IMG/VR virus record: IMGVR_UViG_3300034272_002457
Coordinates: 1-33,293 of that record
Reading direction: 5' to 3' (one strand)
Source: a virus
Length of the DNA stretch: 33,293 nt
The translations under genes were made by a program, and so were the position numbers. Below the pieces are notes generated by a model. The model was not told the origin of the DNA. It saw only the letters and a list, made by a program, of their open reading frames with translations, and made no database searches. Positions 11,252-18,720 of the stretch are shown here, piece after piece. How positions within the stretch are numbered: position 1 is the stretch's first letter; the number at the start of each line of letters is the position of its first letter.

Positions 11252-12286
11252 ATGAACCGGCCTACCACCCGGGGATTCCGCGTGGCGTTTTTTCATGCCG
11301 ACATGGACGAGCCAAACACAGCAGAGAAGGCGGTCTATCCCAAGCGGCCCCCGTATTTCGCTCACAAGTTTGTCAGACGGCTGACCAAGAGCTGTGCCGC
11401 GTTGGAGATCGGCCCGGAGGCGTGCTGGCTCCTCACTGTGATCGCGTTTCAGGAAGACTCCTGCCGGTACAGGCGGGCCGTCATGTACTACGACGAGCCT
11501 CTGGCGTCTCTGGTGGGGCTCGGCTCGGCCAAGTCGCTGTCGCTGTGTCGCAAAAAGGCGGTCAGTGCGGGCTGGCTGCATTATGAGCCTGGCCGGAAGC
11601 GGGTCGCGGGTCGGTACTGGGTCATGATTCCAGAGCACGCCGAGGTGTTCGACGACTCTCCGATCGGGGTTGATGATCCGGAGTTTCTCGGCACCCGTGC
11701 CGAGAAACCGCCGAGCAAACGCCGAGCACAGGGAGGAGCAACCGCCGAGCAATGGGAGGAGCAACCGCCGAGCAATGGGGGTCCTTTCATACCTAACCCT
11801 ATACCTAACCCTAACCCTAAGGGGGGGGAAGCGCGCGCAGAGAGCGCCGATCCCGGATTCGATCCGAACCCCCCCCACGATCCTGCGGACGATGTGCGGG
11901 TGGAGGCTGACCCGCATTTCGACTGGCTGACCATCGAGCGGGAGTTCCTCGCGACCTGGAACGCCAGCCCGGACACGTGCAAGTACCCGACGATGCGGAA
12001 CCACTCGCGGCCCTTCCGTCTGCTCTGGATGGACCCGCAGTGGCAGCTCGACTGCTTCACGGCGATCGCGAAGCTGTCGACGGGGTTCTACGCTGGCAAA
12101 AAACTCGGACTATCCCAGTTTCTCAAACCTGAATTTGTGACGGAGGTGCTAGGTGGACGATGGGACAATCACGACGGAACACGCGGTGCCACTGCGGCGC
12201 GTCATGCTGGAGGCTCGCGAGAGATTCCGCTCCACCTGCGGCTCGGGGGGCGAGACCTCAAGCCCGCCGAGGGAGATCCCTTCTGA
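11252..12286 (+). CDS. Replication initiator / helicase-loader recruiter (O-like)
   Basis: The 344-aa product has a winged-helix N-terminal part (about 30-130: AHKFVRRLTKSCAALEIG, LVGLGSAKSLSLCRKKAVSAGWL), a low-complexity linker (about 150-200), and a C-terminal domain (WLTIEREFLATWN to GRWDNH). This architecture is that of phage replication proteins such as lambda O and DnaD-like organisers: origin binding, then contact with the loader encoded next. The linker DNA carries tandem repeats (11709-11820) that could be the origin itself. Its last 134 bases overlap the loader gene in another frame. Confidence 0.75.
   Translation: MNRPTTRGFRVAFFHADMDEPNTAEKAVYPKRPPYFAHKFVRRLTKSCAALEIGPEACWLLTVIAFQEDSCRYRRAVMYYDEPLASLVGLGSAKSLSLCRKKAVSAGWLHYEPGRKRVAGRYWVMIPEHAEVFDDSPIGVDDPEFLGTRAEKPPSKRRAQGGATAEQWEEQPPSNGGPFIPNPIPNPNPKGGEARAESADPGFDPNPPHDPADDVRVEADPHFDWLTIEREFLATWNASPDTCKYPTMRNHSRPFRLLWMDPQWQLDCFTAIAKLSTGFYAGKKLGLSQFLKPEFVTEVLGGRWDNHDGTRGATAARHAGGSREIPLHLRLGGRDLKPAEGDPF
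11709..11820 (+). repeat. ori: Iteron-like repeats inside the initiator gene, candidate origin
   Basis: A 23-bp unit is perfectly duplicated in tandem (11731-11753, 11754-11776). Its core CGCCGAGCA also occurs at 11709 and 11720, giving four cores. As 23 is not a multiple of 3, the copies are read in different frames, so the conservation is at DNA level. Directly after comes a more AT-rich stretch of CCTAACCCTA units (11791-11820) and a run of eight G. Lambda ori has the same plan: iterons plus AT-rich DNA within gene O. Confidence 0.6.
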
Positions 12287-12848
12287 CTCGCCGGCGGCCC
12301 CCGCATGGCCCCTTGGCGTGGCCCAGGCGGTGCCGTCTGGGTCAGACCCCCAGATCCTCGCCCAGGTCGTGCAGGCGGCCCAGCATGGGCGTTGGCCGAT
12401 CCTGCTGGCCGGGCCCTGCGGTGTGGGGAAGAGCTGCCTTGCCTGCCTGGTCGCCAGCCGGATCCCACACTGGCGGTTTGCTGCGGCGAGTGAGCTGGTC
12501 GGGTGTGTGAGCCAGGCCCGGTCGAGCGACACACGGACGGTTCTGGTGCGGACGATGGCGGGAGCCGAGATCGAGCGGAACGAGACTGACCTGATGCGGT
12601 GGGTGGAGTCGGCCCCGATTCTGGTGCTCGACGATGTGGGCGTGCGGCCGATGACCGCGGTGCAGAGCGACATCCTGCTGAGGGTGCTCGACCTGCGGTT
12701 GGGGCGGCCGTTGATCGCGACGACAAACTGCACGGCGATCACGCTGCCGGAGCTGGTCGGGGAACGGTGTGCGAGTCGGCTCCGCGCGGGGTCGCAGTTT
12801 CGGATGAGCGGCGAAGATCGGCGGATCAGCCGAGGGGGTGCGCGATAA
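12153..12848 (+). CDS. DnaC-like AAA+ helicase loader
   Basis: The 231-aa ATPase has Walker A GPCGVGKS (87-94), Walker B ILVLDD (156-161), a sensor-like ATTN (about 190) and an arginine-rich end. This is the DnaC/IstB fold used to load the replicative helicase. GTG 12153 is preceded at 6 bases by GGAGG (12142-12146), so the long overlap with the initiator gene appears real. The N-terminal 50 residues encoded in the overlap are low-complexity. No phage helicase is seen, so it would recruit the host DnaB. Confidence 0.85.
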   Translation: MDDGTITTEHAVPLRRVMLEARERFRSTCGSGGETSSPPREIPSDSPAAPAWPLGVAQAVPSGSDPQILAQVVQAAQHGRWPILLAGPCGVGKSCLACLVASRIPHWRFAAASELVGCVSQARSSDTRTVLVRTMAGAEIERNETDLMRWVESAPILVLDDVGVRPMTAVQSDILLRVLDLRLGRPLIATTNCTAITLPELVGERCASRLRAGSQFRMSGEDRRISRGGAR

Positions 12849-13301
12849 ATGAGCACGACACGCAAAGCAGCACCGCGGAAACCCCGCCGCGATGAGCCCC
12901 AGGTTCGCGTGACTCTGCACTGGGCGTACTGGCGGTTTCTGTACCGCCACTATCGCAAGCTCGACAAGTTCACGCTCCGGGACATCGACCGAGAGCCATT
13001 GGCCGAGGTGATGGCCGAGGCGGCAGACCGGGCCGAGAAGGCGATGCGGGCCGGGGGGACCGAGGAACTGGCGGACCCAGTCGAGGCGATGCGGCGAGAG
13101 AAGGCCGGAGAGTTCGGTCCGCAGCACGCGACAGTGTGGGGATCTCCCCACGGGTTTGCAGTGCTGACCCAGTGGATGGCCAAAGAGCTGGCGGCGGTTG
13201 CCCCCAGCCTCACCAAAAACGCATGGGCCACCTGCGGCATGCTGCTGGTTCCGCAGCTCGCGGCTCAGGACTCCGGGCGGGGCTTCGAGGAACAGTGTTG
13301 A
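12849..13301 (+). CDS. Hypothetical protein, 150 aa
   Basis: ATG 12849 directly follows the loader stop. The basic N-terminus (TTRKAAPRKPRRDEP) leads to an aromatic segment (HWAYWRFLYRHYRKLD) and helices rich in Ala and Glu. No family is recognised. It is the last gene of the replication group, and its final codons overlap the operator at 13291. A nucleic-acid-binding or replication-accessory role is possible from position and charge only. Confidence 0.65.
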   Translation: MSTTRKAAPRKPRRDEPQVRVTLHWAYWRFLYRHYRKLDKFTLRDIDREPLAEVMAEAADRAEKAMRAGGTEELADPVEAMRREKAGEFGPQHATVWGSPHGFAVLTQWMAKELAAVAPSLTKNAWATCGMLLVPQLAAQDSGRGFEEQC

Positions 13302-13348
13302 AATCACTGGTTCTCGGTGTTGACGGTAACTATTCGCGGGCGTACAAT
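13291..13348 (+). promoter_or_regulatory. Operator and strong promoter of the long middle operon
   Basis: ACAGTG-N7-CACTGG (13292-13310) is followed after 7-8 bp by TTGACG (13320-13325), 17 bp, and TACAAT (13343-13348). The spacing between operator and promoter equals that at 7261, which places the operator centre about 54 bp upstream of the start. It drives the genes from 13368 to 22942. Confidence 0.8.
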
Positions 13349-13367
13349 TAGGCCACAGGAGGCGACG

Positions 13368-13739
13368 ATGCCGGGACGGATCAAGTTTGCGAGAGGCGTT
13401 CGCCGGAAACCCGGCGAGATGAACAAGCTGGAAGAGAAGATGGCGGCCGAGTTGGACCTCCTGTGCAAGTCCGGCAAAGTGCTCAAATGGTGGTTCGAAG
13501 GAATCACCCTGCGGCTGGCCAAGGCGACCCGGTACACCCCGGATTTTCTGGTGATGCTTCCTGATGGCACCATCGAATGCTGGGAGGTCAAAGGCCACTG
13601 GGAAGACGATGCTCGGGTGAAGATCAAAGTCGCGGCGGAGATGTTCCCGATGCGGTTCAAGGCGTTTTCCCCGAAGCCGAAACGGGACGGCGGGGGATGG
13701 AAAATCGAAGAGTTTGGAGGTGATGTCGATGAATGCTGA
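13368..13739 (+). CDS. Small PD-(D/E)XK endonuclease (DUF1064-like)
   Basis: The 123-aa product has Glu23/27 in an N-terminal helix, YTPDF (56-60) with Asp59, Glu70, and EVKG (73-76) with the catalytic Glu73-x-Lys75. This is the core of phage endonucleases of the DUF1064/VRR-NUC type, which are thought to act as junction or single-strand endonucleases. AGGAGG lies 5 bases before ATG 13368. Its place as first gene of the operon after replication suggests a role in resolving recombination or replication intermediates. Confidence 0.75.
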   Translation: MPGRIKFARGVRRKPGEMNKLEEKMAAELDLLCKSGKVLKWWFEGITLRLAKATRYTPDFLVMLPDGTIECWEVKGHWEDDARVKIKVAAEMFPMRFKAFSPKPKRDGGGWKIEEFGGDVDEC

Positions 13740-14175
13740 ACGGGCGAAGCGGCGGGAGAAGATTGCGGTGCAGATGATGGCGGCGTTGTGTTCGCCACAG
13801 CACACGTTTGGGAGTTGGGAGGATCAGGCCCACGATGCCTTGGCGATGGCCGATGCGTTGATGGCAAAGCTCGACGAGGCAGCTCTGGCCGACACCCCGG
13901 ACGCTCAATTGGCAGATCCACTCCGTGAACTGCATGACCTGCAGGAAACCAAGGACGCTGCTGTCAATCGGTCCGTCGCCAAATCAATCCTGATTTGGCA
14001 GAGGGACCGGCAGATTGCGGACTTGGAAGAGCAGTTGGCGGCCCTAGAGCACAAGCTGGCGACACTCACGGAGTTTGCCGAGAGTGTCCGGGCCGAGGCT
14101 GAAGACGACGACGAGCTGTACGGGCCTTTCGTTGGCCTGGTGCGAGACCTCGACGCGAAAGTGGGTGCGAAGTGA
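13729..14175 (+). CDS. Coiled-coil hypothetical protein, 148 aa
   Basis: GGAGG (13716-13720) is 8 bases before ATG 13729, preferred over ATG 13723. The protein overlaps the nuclease gene by 11 bases. The C-terminal half is a coiled coil (DRQIADLEEQLAALEHKLATL) with an acidic end (EAEDDDEL). No family is recognised. It ends GAK, with the same GGTGCGAAGT string at the gene boundary that recurs at 15650. Confidence 0.6.
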   Translation: MNAERAKRREKIAVQMMAALCSPQHTFGSWEDQAHDALAMADALMAKLDEAALADTPDAQLADPLRELHDLQETKDAAVNRSVAKSILIWQRDRQIADLEEQLAALEHKLATLTEFAESVRAEAEDDDELYGPFVGLVRDLDAKVGAK

Positions 14176-14612
14176 CCCCGACGATCCGCATTCAAAGCTG
14201 GTACATCCGCGAGATCGACGACCGCGACGTCCCCGAGCTGCGGACGCTGTCGAAGCACGCGGCGGACATCTGGACTGAGCTGTCGAGAGCCTACACCGGT
14301 TACGGCCTGTGGGACACGGCCCGCCGGATGATGGTCGGGGTGATCCTGGTCCACTGGCGGCAGGAGGATGTCGCGTGGGTCTGCAAGATCGACCGCCTCG
14401 GGCAAGACTACGGCATCGACGCCGAGCTGGTGAAGCACGTGCAGGTGCTGGTCGCCAACCGAGACGGCTGCCTGTGCTGCATTGCGGGGACTGAGCGGAC
14501 GGACTTCTTCCGGTCGGTGGGGTTCAAGGCCGCGAAACTGTACCGCAATCGGGAATCGCACCACGACGCGTGGCAGATGACGTGGGACCCCAGGAAGGCG
14601 GTGGAAGCATGA
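14172..14612 (+). CDS. GNAT-like acyltransferase-fold protein, 146 aa
   Basis: The N-terminal IREIDDRDVPELRTLSKHA and C-terminal FFRSVGFKAAKLYRNR resemble the first helix and motif B of GNAT acetyltransferases. The central acyl-CoA loop (R/Q-x-x-G-x-G/A) is not evident, so it may be a divergent or inactive member. GTG 14172 overlaps the previous stop (GTGA). Phage GNAT proteins can modify DNA bases or host proteins; the substrate here is unknown. Confidence 0.5.
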   Translation: MTPTIRIQSWYIREIDDRDVPELRTLSKHAADIWTELSRAYTGYGLWDTARRMMVGVILVHWRQEDVAWVCKIDRLGQDYGIDAELVKHVQVLVANRDGCLCCIAGTERTDFFRSVGFKAAKLYRNRESHHDAWQMTWDPRKAVEA

Positions 14613-14890
14613 GCGCAGAGCAGTTCCAAAACGACCCGTCCAGACTGCCCCAGAACGTGACGGGGTGGATCGAGCTGAACGACGAGCTGCGGGACTCCTT
14701 CGAGTTCGAGCACGGTTCGGTCTGGCTGATGGCCGTGCCCGTGTATGACCGCCGCGATCTGAAGTCATGGGACTACGAGCTGCAGGTGATAACCGTCGAT
14801 TGCGACGGCCCTCTGAGGCTCGAATGCAACGACTCGGATTGGGGTTGGGACTGGTCTGACGTGGCATACATGGCCCCTTTGAGGAAGTGA
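14609..14890 (+). CDS. Hypothetical acidic protein, 93 aa
   Basis: ATG 14609 overlaps the preceding stop (ATGA). The product is acidic, rich in Trp and Asp (ECNDSDWGWDWSDVAYMAPL), likely a small beta-rich domain. The negative surface could mimic DNA, but nothing specific supports this. It belongs to the run of small, overlapping genes between 13729 and 17584. Confidence 0.6.
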   Translation: MSAEQFQNDPSRLPQNVTGWIELNDELRDSFEFEHGSVWLMAVPVYDRRDLKSWDYELQVITVDCDGPLRLECNDSDWGWDWSDVAYMAPLRK

Positions 14891-14891
14891 C

Positions 14892-15662
14892 ATGAGCGTT
14901 GCCGACAAGATGGCTGATCACTTTGTACCTGAAGTCGACCCTGATCCGGCGGAACCGCGAATGGTGATCTGGTCGACACTGCGGTGTTTGGAGCTGCAAA
15001 TCGACCAGCACGAAGAGCTGCACAATTCCACCGGCGTGGTCAGTTGGGAGTTGCTCAAACACATGCTTCGCCTGGCCAAACGCCACGCGCACGAGGAGGG
15101 CAACAAGATTGGGGCGGCCGAACGGGAAACCGACGAATGGCGGACGCGGGCCGATGAGGCGAACGCGACGCTGCGGGAGACCGAGCAGGAATTGCAGCGG
15201 CTGCGGCAGCGGCACGTGGAGGTGCAATCGGAGGAAGTCGCGGCGGCCCGAGCGGAGATCGAGACGCTGCGGAAGCAACTGGCCAACGCTCAGCAAGAGC
15301 TGTCCGAGCAGGGGCTGGTGCATGGCGTCGAGCTACAGCGGGAGACGGCAGACGTGCGGCAGCAACTCGACGCGGCACTTGCGGATATCGAGACCCTGCG
15401 GAAACAACTTGCGGCGGCACAGCGAGCACTGACACGCAAATTCCAGCGCGCCGTAGAGCAACTCGCCGAACGCAAGGCGGGCACCACTGAGCCCGCCCCG
15501 GTGGCCGAGCCCGTCTTCTGCCCGGAGAGCGAGCGGCTACAGGCGTTTGTCGCAAAGGGTTGGGGGGCACGCGACAACTACAAGTGGCCAGATGAACTCG
15601 ACGCGGGAACCATCCAGCCCACCCCGGTCGCCGAGCCTCTCGACGCGGAGGGTGCGAAGTAA
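14892..15662 (+). CDS. Coiled-coil protein with internal duplication, 256 aa
   Basis: After a short N-terminal domain (about 1-70) there is a long coiled coil (about 75-200). Two segments are duplicated: AEIETLRKQLANAQQEL with ADIETLRKQLAAAQRAL, and PAPVAEPV with PTPVAEPL. Internal duplication suggests growth of the rod by unequal recombination. No enzymatic motif is seen; a structural or scaffold role is likely. ATG 14892 follows the upstream stop after one base. Confidence 0.65.
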   Translation: MSVADKMADHFVPEVDPDPAEPRMVIWSTLRCLELQIDQHEELHNSTGVVSWELLKHMLRLAKRHAHEEGNKIGAAERETDEWRTRADEANATLRETEQELQRLRQRHVEVQSEEVAAARAEIETLRKQLANAQQELSEQGLVHGVELQRETADVRQQLDAALADIETLRKQLAAAQRALTRKFQRAVEQLAERKAGTTEPAPVAEPVFCPESERLQAFVAKGWGARDNYKWPDELDAGTIQPTPVAEPLDAEGAK

Positions 15663-16270
15663 TGGCCAAATCAATTCGCGATCAATTCCTGAAAGACGTC
15701 GCCCAACACCAAATGGACATCCAATTGGATCAGGGGGCATTCCGGCACGTGGTGTTCAAGCGGCCGGACACAATCCACCAGCTTTTTTCGCTGACCACCA
15801 CCCCGGGCCGCCTCGTTTTTGGCGGTGACATGGGCTGTTTCGTGTTCGAGCGGACTGAAGACATGTTTGCGTTCTTCAGGCGAGACATGGACCGGTTCGA
15901 CCCGAACTTTGGCTATTGGCACGAAAAACTGGTGGCCCTCGATCGACATGGGGGATCGATGAGTCCATCTGTCGAAAAATTCCGGGAAAACCTCGAACAG
16001 TACATCGAGCAATACGATGATCTGACCGGGGAGGAAATTGGCCAAGTTCGCGAGTTCATCGACGAAGCGGTCACTCTGTTTGAAGACGAGTGTCCCCATG
16101 ATGCGTACGTCGCTGTGGGGAACTTCGAATTGCGAGACGACCCGTTCTTCACGGACTTCTGGGAAACGTCGAACGACGACTACACCATCCGCTACCAGTG
16201 GGCTTGCCACGCGATTCAGTGGGGCGTCGCCCAGTACGACGCGGCGAAACAGGCGGAGGGCGGAGCATGA
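15662..16270 (+). CDS. Hypothetical protein, 202 aa
   Basis: The start overlaps the previous stop (TAATG). The protein is acidic, with many aromatics (DMFAFFRRDMDRFDPNFGYWHEKL) and a helical region (EKFRENLEQYIEQYDDL). It looks like a folded, conserved phage protein, but I cannot name a family. Its end (AEGGA) forms the first copy of the GCGGAGGGCGGAGC junction shared with the next gene. Confidence 0.65.
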   Translation: MAKSIRDQFLKDVAQHQMDIQLDQGAFRHVVFKRPDTIHQLFSLTTTPGRLVFGGDMGCFVFERTEDMFAFFRRDMDRFDPNFGYWHEKLVALDRHGGSMSPSVEKFRENLEQYIEQYDDLTGEEIGQVREFIDEAVTLFEDECPHDAYVAVGNFELRDDPFFTDFWETSNDDYTIRYQWACHAIQWGVAQYDAAKQAEGGA

Positions 16271-16476
16271 CACTCATTCGAGCGGCGATCCGTCGACTCT
16301 GCCAGACAGTCGTCGCGTGGCTGGATCGGACCGAACCCGTGCAATGCACCGGAGTCTCAGCGGTGTGGTGCCCGGTGTGCGGCAATTGCACGTGTGCAGA
16401 TCGCGAACAGTCGCTCGACGATCCGTGCTGCCCGCTGCACGGTGAGCACAGCAGGCACGCGGAGGGCGGAGCATGA
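16267..16476 (+). CDS. Cysteine-rich zinc-binding small protein, 69 aa
   Basis: WCPVCGNCTC followed by CCPLHGEHSRH gives a compact set of Cys and His ligands for one or two zinc ions. The N-terminus is basic (MTLIRAAIRRL). ATG 16267 overlaps the upstream stop (ATGA). It ends with the same AEGGA tail as the upstream gene. The function is unknown; small zinc proteins of phages often bind nucleic acid or host factors. Confidence 0.6.
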   Translation: MTLIRAAIRRLCQTVVAWLDRTEPVQCTGVSAVWCPVCGNCTCADREQSLDDPCCPLHGEHSRHAEGGA

Positions 16477-16715
16477 GCGAGCCGGAATTCATCCCGATCG
16501 AGGCGGAGACGCTTGTGGGAACCGCCGAAATGGTCGCGCAAATTGCCAGTCTGTTGCACTACGACCAACAAGACGGCAACACGCTAAATTTCACGGGACT
16601 GCTGCGGGCAGTGCAGGTGCTAAAAAGGGACTGCGGCTGGGTGGCCCGGCGGGTGCAGGAATTGATAGCCGAGAATCACAAGTTGAAGAAGCAGGCGGAG
16701 GGCAACCAGCCATGA
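16473..16715 (+). CDS. Hypothetical helical protein, 80 aa
   Basis: The ATG overlaps the previous stop (ATGA). The product has an acidic start (SEPEFIPIEAETL) and a C-terminal helix (ARRVQELIAENHKLKKQAEG). No family is recognised. It is part of the small-gene cassette series and ends with the GCGGAGGGC junction string. Confidence 0.55.
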   Translation: MSEPEFIPIEAETLVGTAEMVAQIASLLHYDQQDGNTLNFTGLLRAVQVLKRDCGWVARRVQELIAENHKLKKQAEGNQP

Positions 16716-16936
16716 GAATCAGCCCCGGACCCTGGACAGCACACCACTTCGAACCGGAATGGATCACTATCATGGCGGCGAACGGGCGGGTGGTCTGCAA
16801 AATTCCGAATGAAGGACTGACAGACGATGCGGAACTGATCGAGGTGGTGCCGCAACTGGTGAGCCGCTACTTGGGCACCATGCCGCCCTACATGAGCCTA
16901 AGAGAGCTGGTGAACAATGCGAGGGCGATCACATGA
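16712..16936 (+). CDS. Small phage protein, 74 aa
   Basis: The start RISPGPWTAHHFEPEWITIMAANGRVV resembles a frequent phage protein type whose members begin SPGPW and carry a short beta hairpin; I know no function for it. The C-terminus is helical (LRELVNNARAI). ATG 16712 overlaps the preceding stop. Confidence 0.55.
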   Translation: MRISPGPWTAHHFEPEWITIMAANGRVVCKIPNEGLTDDAELIEVVPQLVSRYLGTMPPYMSLRELVNNARAIT

Positions 16937-16986
16937 CAGTTCACCTCGGCAGCGTGATTCAGCGGGCGGAGGAGGGCGGGCAGTGA
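16933..16986 (+). CDS. Possible 17-aa mini-gene
   Basis: A 17-codon frame (MTVHLGSVIQRAEEGGQ) fills the gap exactly: its ATG overlaps the upstream stop (ATGA) and its stop overlaps the next start (GTGA). Its last codons are the junction sequence seen at the ends of neighbouring genes, so it may be the remnant of a lost cassette gene or a translational bridge. Confidence 0.4.
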   Translation: MTVHLGSVIQRAEEGGQ

Positions 16987-17333
16987 GCACGCAGAAAACC
17001 CTGTTCTTCGAGCCAGAGCCAGAGCCAGAGCCCGAACCGGACTTTCCGCCACCGCGCGACGATGACCCCTCGACATGGTTGATCACAATGGAAGACGACG
17101 AACACGGGGCGAGGCCCTGGCGGCGAATCAACGAGACGGAAATCGTCGACTCGAACGGCTTCCCTGTGGCCAAATGCAGCACGGTCCCGAATGCGATGCT
17201 GATCGAGGTCGCGGCCGATCTGTACGAGCTGGTCGAGGACTGGAGCTACCGCAACAAATGCCGCTGCGAGAAGCCCGAGTGTCGCAAGTGCGGAGCGGCC
17301 CGGATTGTCAAGCAGGTGAGGGGAGAGCAATGA
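16983..17333 (+). CDS. Hypothetical protein with Glu-Pro repeat and zinc motif, 116 aa
   Basis: GTG 16983 overlaps the upstream stop. After STQKTLFFE comes a repeat of four EP units, then a domain (WLITMEDDEHGARPWRRI) and a C-terminal Cys cluster (CRCEKPECRKCGAA) suited to zinc. The EP tract comes from a hexanucleotide repeat, so its length may vary. No family is recognised. Confidence 0.55.
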   Translation: MSTQKTLFFEPEPEPEPEPDFPPPRDDDPSTWLITMEDDEHGARPWRRINETEIVDSNGFPVAKCSTVPNAMLIEVAADLYELVEDWSYRNKCRCEKPECRKCGAARIVKQVRGEQ

Positions 17334-17584
17334 CCGCGCCGCAAATCATCAGCCCTGACCAGTGGGTGGTCACCGGCGGCGACGCAAACTACCGCCGGAC
17401 TTGGTCGGTCACCGTCCGGGCCAGCACGCTGGAGAATGCCGAGCGGGTCGCCTGGCAAACTCCGGGACGCCCGGCGTGGGTCTCGATCCATACTCTGCGG
17501 GCCGCCCTGGCGACCGTCCGCAACGATCCTGTGCTGCGCGACATGCTCCGCAGCGGTTACGCGAAAGAGGTGCTCCATGGGTGA
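17330..17584 (+). CDS. Hypothetical protein, 84 aa
   Basis: The start overlaps the previous stop (ATGA), with GGGGAGAG upstream. The product has a beta-like N-terminal half (WVVTGGDANYRRTWSVTV) and a helical C-terminal half (LRAALATVRNDPVLRDML). No family is recognised. Its end overlaps the DUF5131 gene by 8 bases, so the two are probably translated together. Confidence 0.55.
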   Translation: MTAPQIISPDQWVVTGGDANYRRTWSVTVRASTLENAERVAWQTPGRPAWVSIHTLRAALATVRNDPVLRDMLRSGYAKEVLHG

Positions 17585-18326
17585 GTCGACGAAAATCTCT
17601 TGGACCGATCACACGTTCAACCCGTGGATGGGTTGTGAGCGTGTGAGCGAGGGCTGCCGCAACTGTTACGCGGCGACGTTCGTCACGGGTCGGATGGGAC
17701 TCCAAGTGTGGGGCAAGCAGGCTCCCCGGCAGGTCACGAAAACGCCGTGGCAGCAGGTCCGCACCTGGAACCGCAAGGCGGCCGAAAGCGGCGTTCGCCG
17801 CAAGGTGTTCTGCGCCAGCCTCTGCGACATTTTCGAGGATCACCCCACCGCCGACGCGACCCGGCCCCGCGTGTGGGACATGATCCGGGAATGCACGGCG
17901 CTCGACTGGCAGATCCTGACCAAGCGCAGCCACCGGATCGCGAGCTGTCTGCCCAGCGACTGGGGCGACGGCTGGCCCCATGTGTGGCTGGGGGTCTCGG
18001 TCGAGGACATGCGGGTGGCCTGCCGGGTCGACGACCTGCGGAGCATACCGGCTGCCGTGCGGTTCATCTCGTACGAGCCGGCACTGGGGTCGTTGCAAGG
18101 TCTGGACCTGACTGGCATCGATTGGGTGATCTACGGCGGGGAGAGCGGCCCAGGGTATCGCCCGGATAGTGAAGTGTGGGCCTGGCAAATGTACCTCAAC
18201 TGCCGAGCGTCTGGGGCCGCATTTTTTTACAAACAATCGTCCGGACCCAAACCCGGAACGGGAATCAAACTGCGGGGCCACGTGATTCAGGAGTTCCCAT
18301 TGCCTCGGCCGGAGGTGACGCGATGA
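17577..18326 (+). CDS. Phage Gp37/Gp68-family protein (DUF5131)
   Basis: The 249-aa product begins STKISWTDHTFNPWMGC, then ERVSEGCRNCYA, the hallmark of this family: W-[ST]-x-x-T-x-N-P-x-x-G-C followed by CxxCYA. The middle has FISYEPALG and the end GESG. The family is common in phages and mobile elements. The three clustered Cys suggest a metal or Fe-S site reminiscent of radical SAM proteins; the reaction is not established. It is complete in length and sits two small genes before the DNA methyltransferase, consistent with a nucleic-acid modification role, which is inference. Confidence 0.88.
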   Translation: MGESTKISWTDHTFNPWMGCERVSEGCRNCYAATFVTGRMGLQVWGKQAPRQVTKTPWQQVRTWNRKAAESGVRRKVFCASLCDIFEDHPTADATRPRVWDMIRECTALDWQILTKRSHRIASCLPSDWGDGWPHVWLGVSVEDMRVACRVDDLRSIPAAVRFISYEPALGSLQGLDLTGIDWVIYGGESGPGYRPDSEVWAWQMYLNCRASGAAFFYKQSSGPKPGTGIKLRGHVIQEFPLPRPEVTR

Positions 18327-18619
18327 TTCCCGAACAGCGTGAACTGAGCGCGATGTTCTTCCTGTTGTTTGTCGCCTGCGCTGTGCTGGTTGCATCCATC
18401 CTGAGCTACCGGGTTGACGCTCGCTATGCGGCAGAGCGGAAACGGAAATTTGAGGAGGACATGCAACGCTGGGACGCTGAAAACCGAGCCCGGCGCGAAC
18501 AGCGGATGCAAGAGGAGCGGATCGAACGCCAGCGCATGGCCGAGGAGGCCCGCGACCTGTCGGAGCGGAACCGGGTCGCGTTGGCCCACATGATCCAGAA
18601 ACCGGAGGTTCCGTCGTGA
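18323..18619 (+). CDS. Membrane-anchored coiled-coil protein, 98 aa
   Basis: One N-terminal transmembrane helix (MFFLLFVACAVLVASILSY, about 11-29) is followed by a strongly charged helix (ERKRKFEEDMQRWDAENR). This topology is shared by many phage proteins and could tether a complex to the membrane. ATG 18323 overlaps the DUF5131 stop. No family is recognised. Confidence 0.6.
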   Translation: MIPEQRELSAMFFLLFVACAVLVASILSYRVDARYAAERKRKFEEDMQRWDAENRARREQRMQEERIERQRMAEEARDLSERNRVALAHMIQKPEVPS

Positions 18620-18720
18620 TCGAATGCACGTTGAGAGAATTCGTCATTGTGGCAACGGCGTTTGTGTTGTGGGTCGTTTTGCCAGCGATTGCCCGATGGG
18701 CGGAAGGCGGTGACGAATGA
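18616..18720 (+). CDS. Single-span membrane peptide, 34 aa
   Basis: GTG 18616 overlaps the upstream stop (GTGA), and its own stop overlaps the methyltransferase ATG. The peptide is a single hydrophobic helix (FVIVATAFVLWVVLPAIA) with a short acidic end (AEGGDE). The perfect fit between overlapping neighbours supports it as a real small gene. Confidence 0.5.
   Translation: MIECTLREFVIVATAFVLWVVLPAIARWAEGGDE

Noticed and set aside
12342-15323. Minus-strand frames of 487 and 472 codons
   Set aside because: They are antisense to the helicase loader and a chain of overlapping plus-strand genes; no motif is seen.
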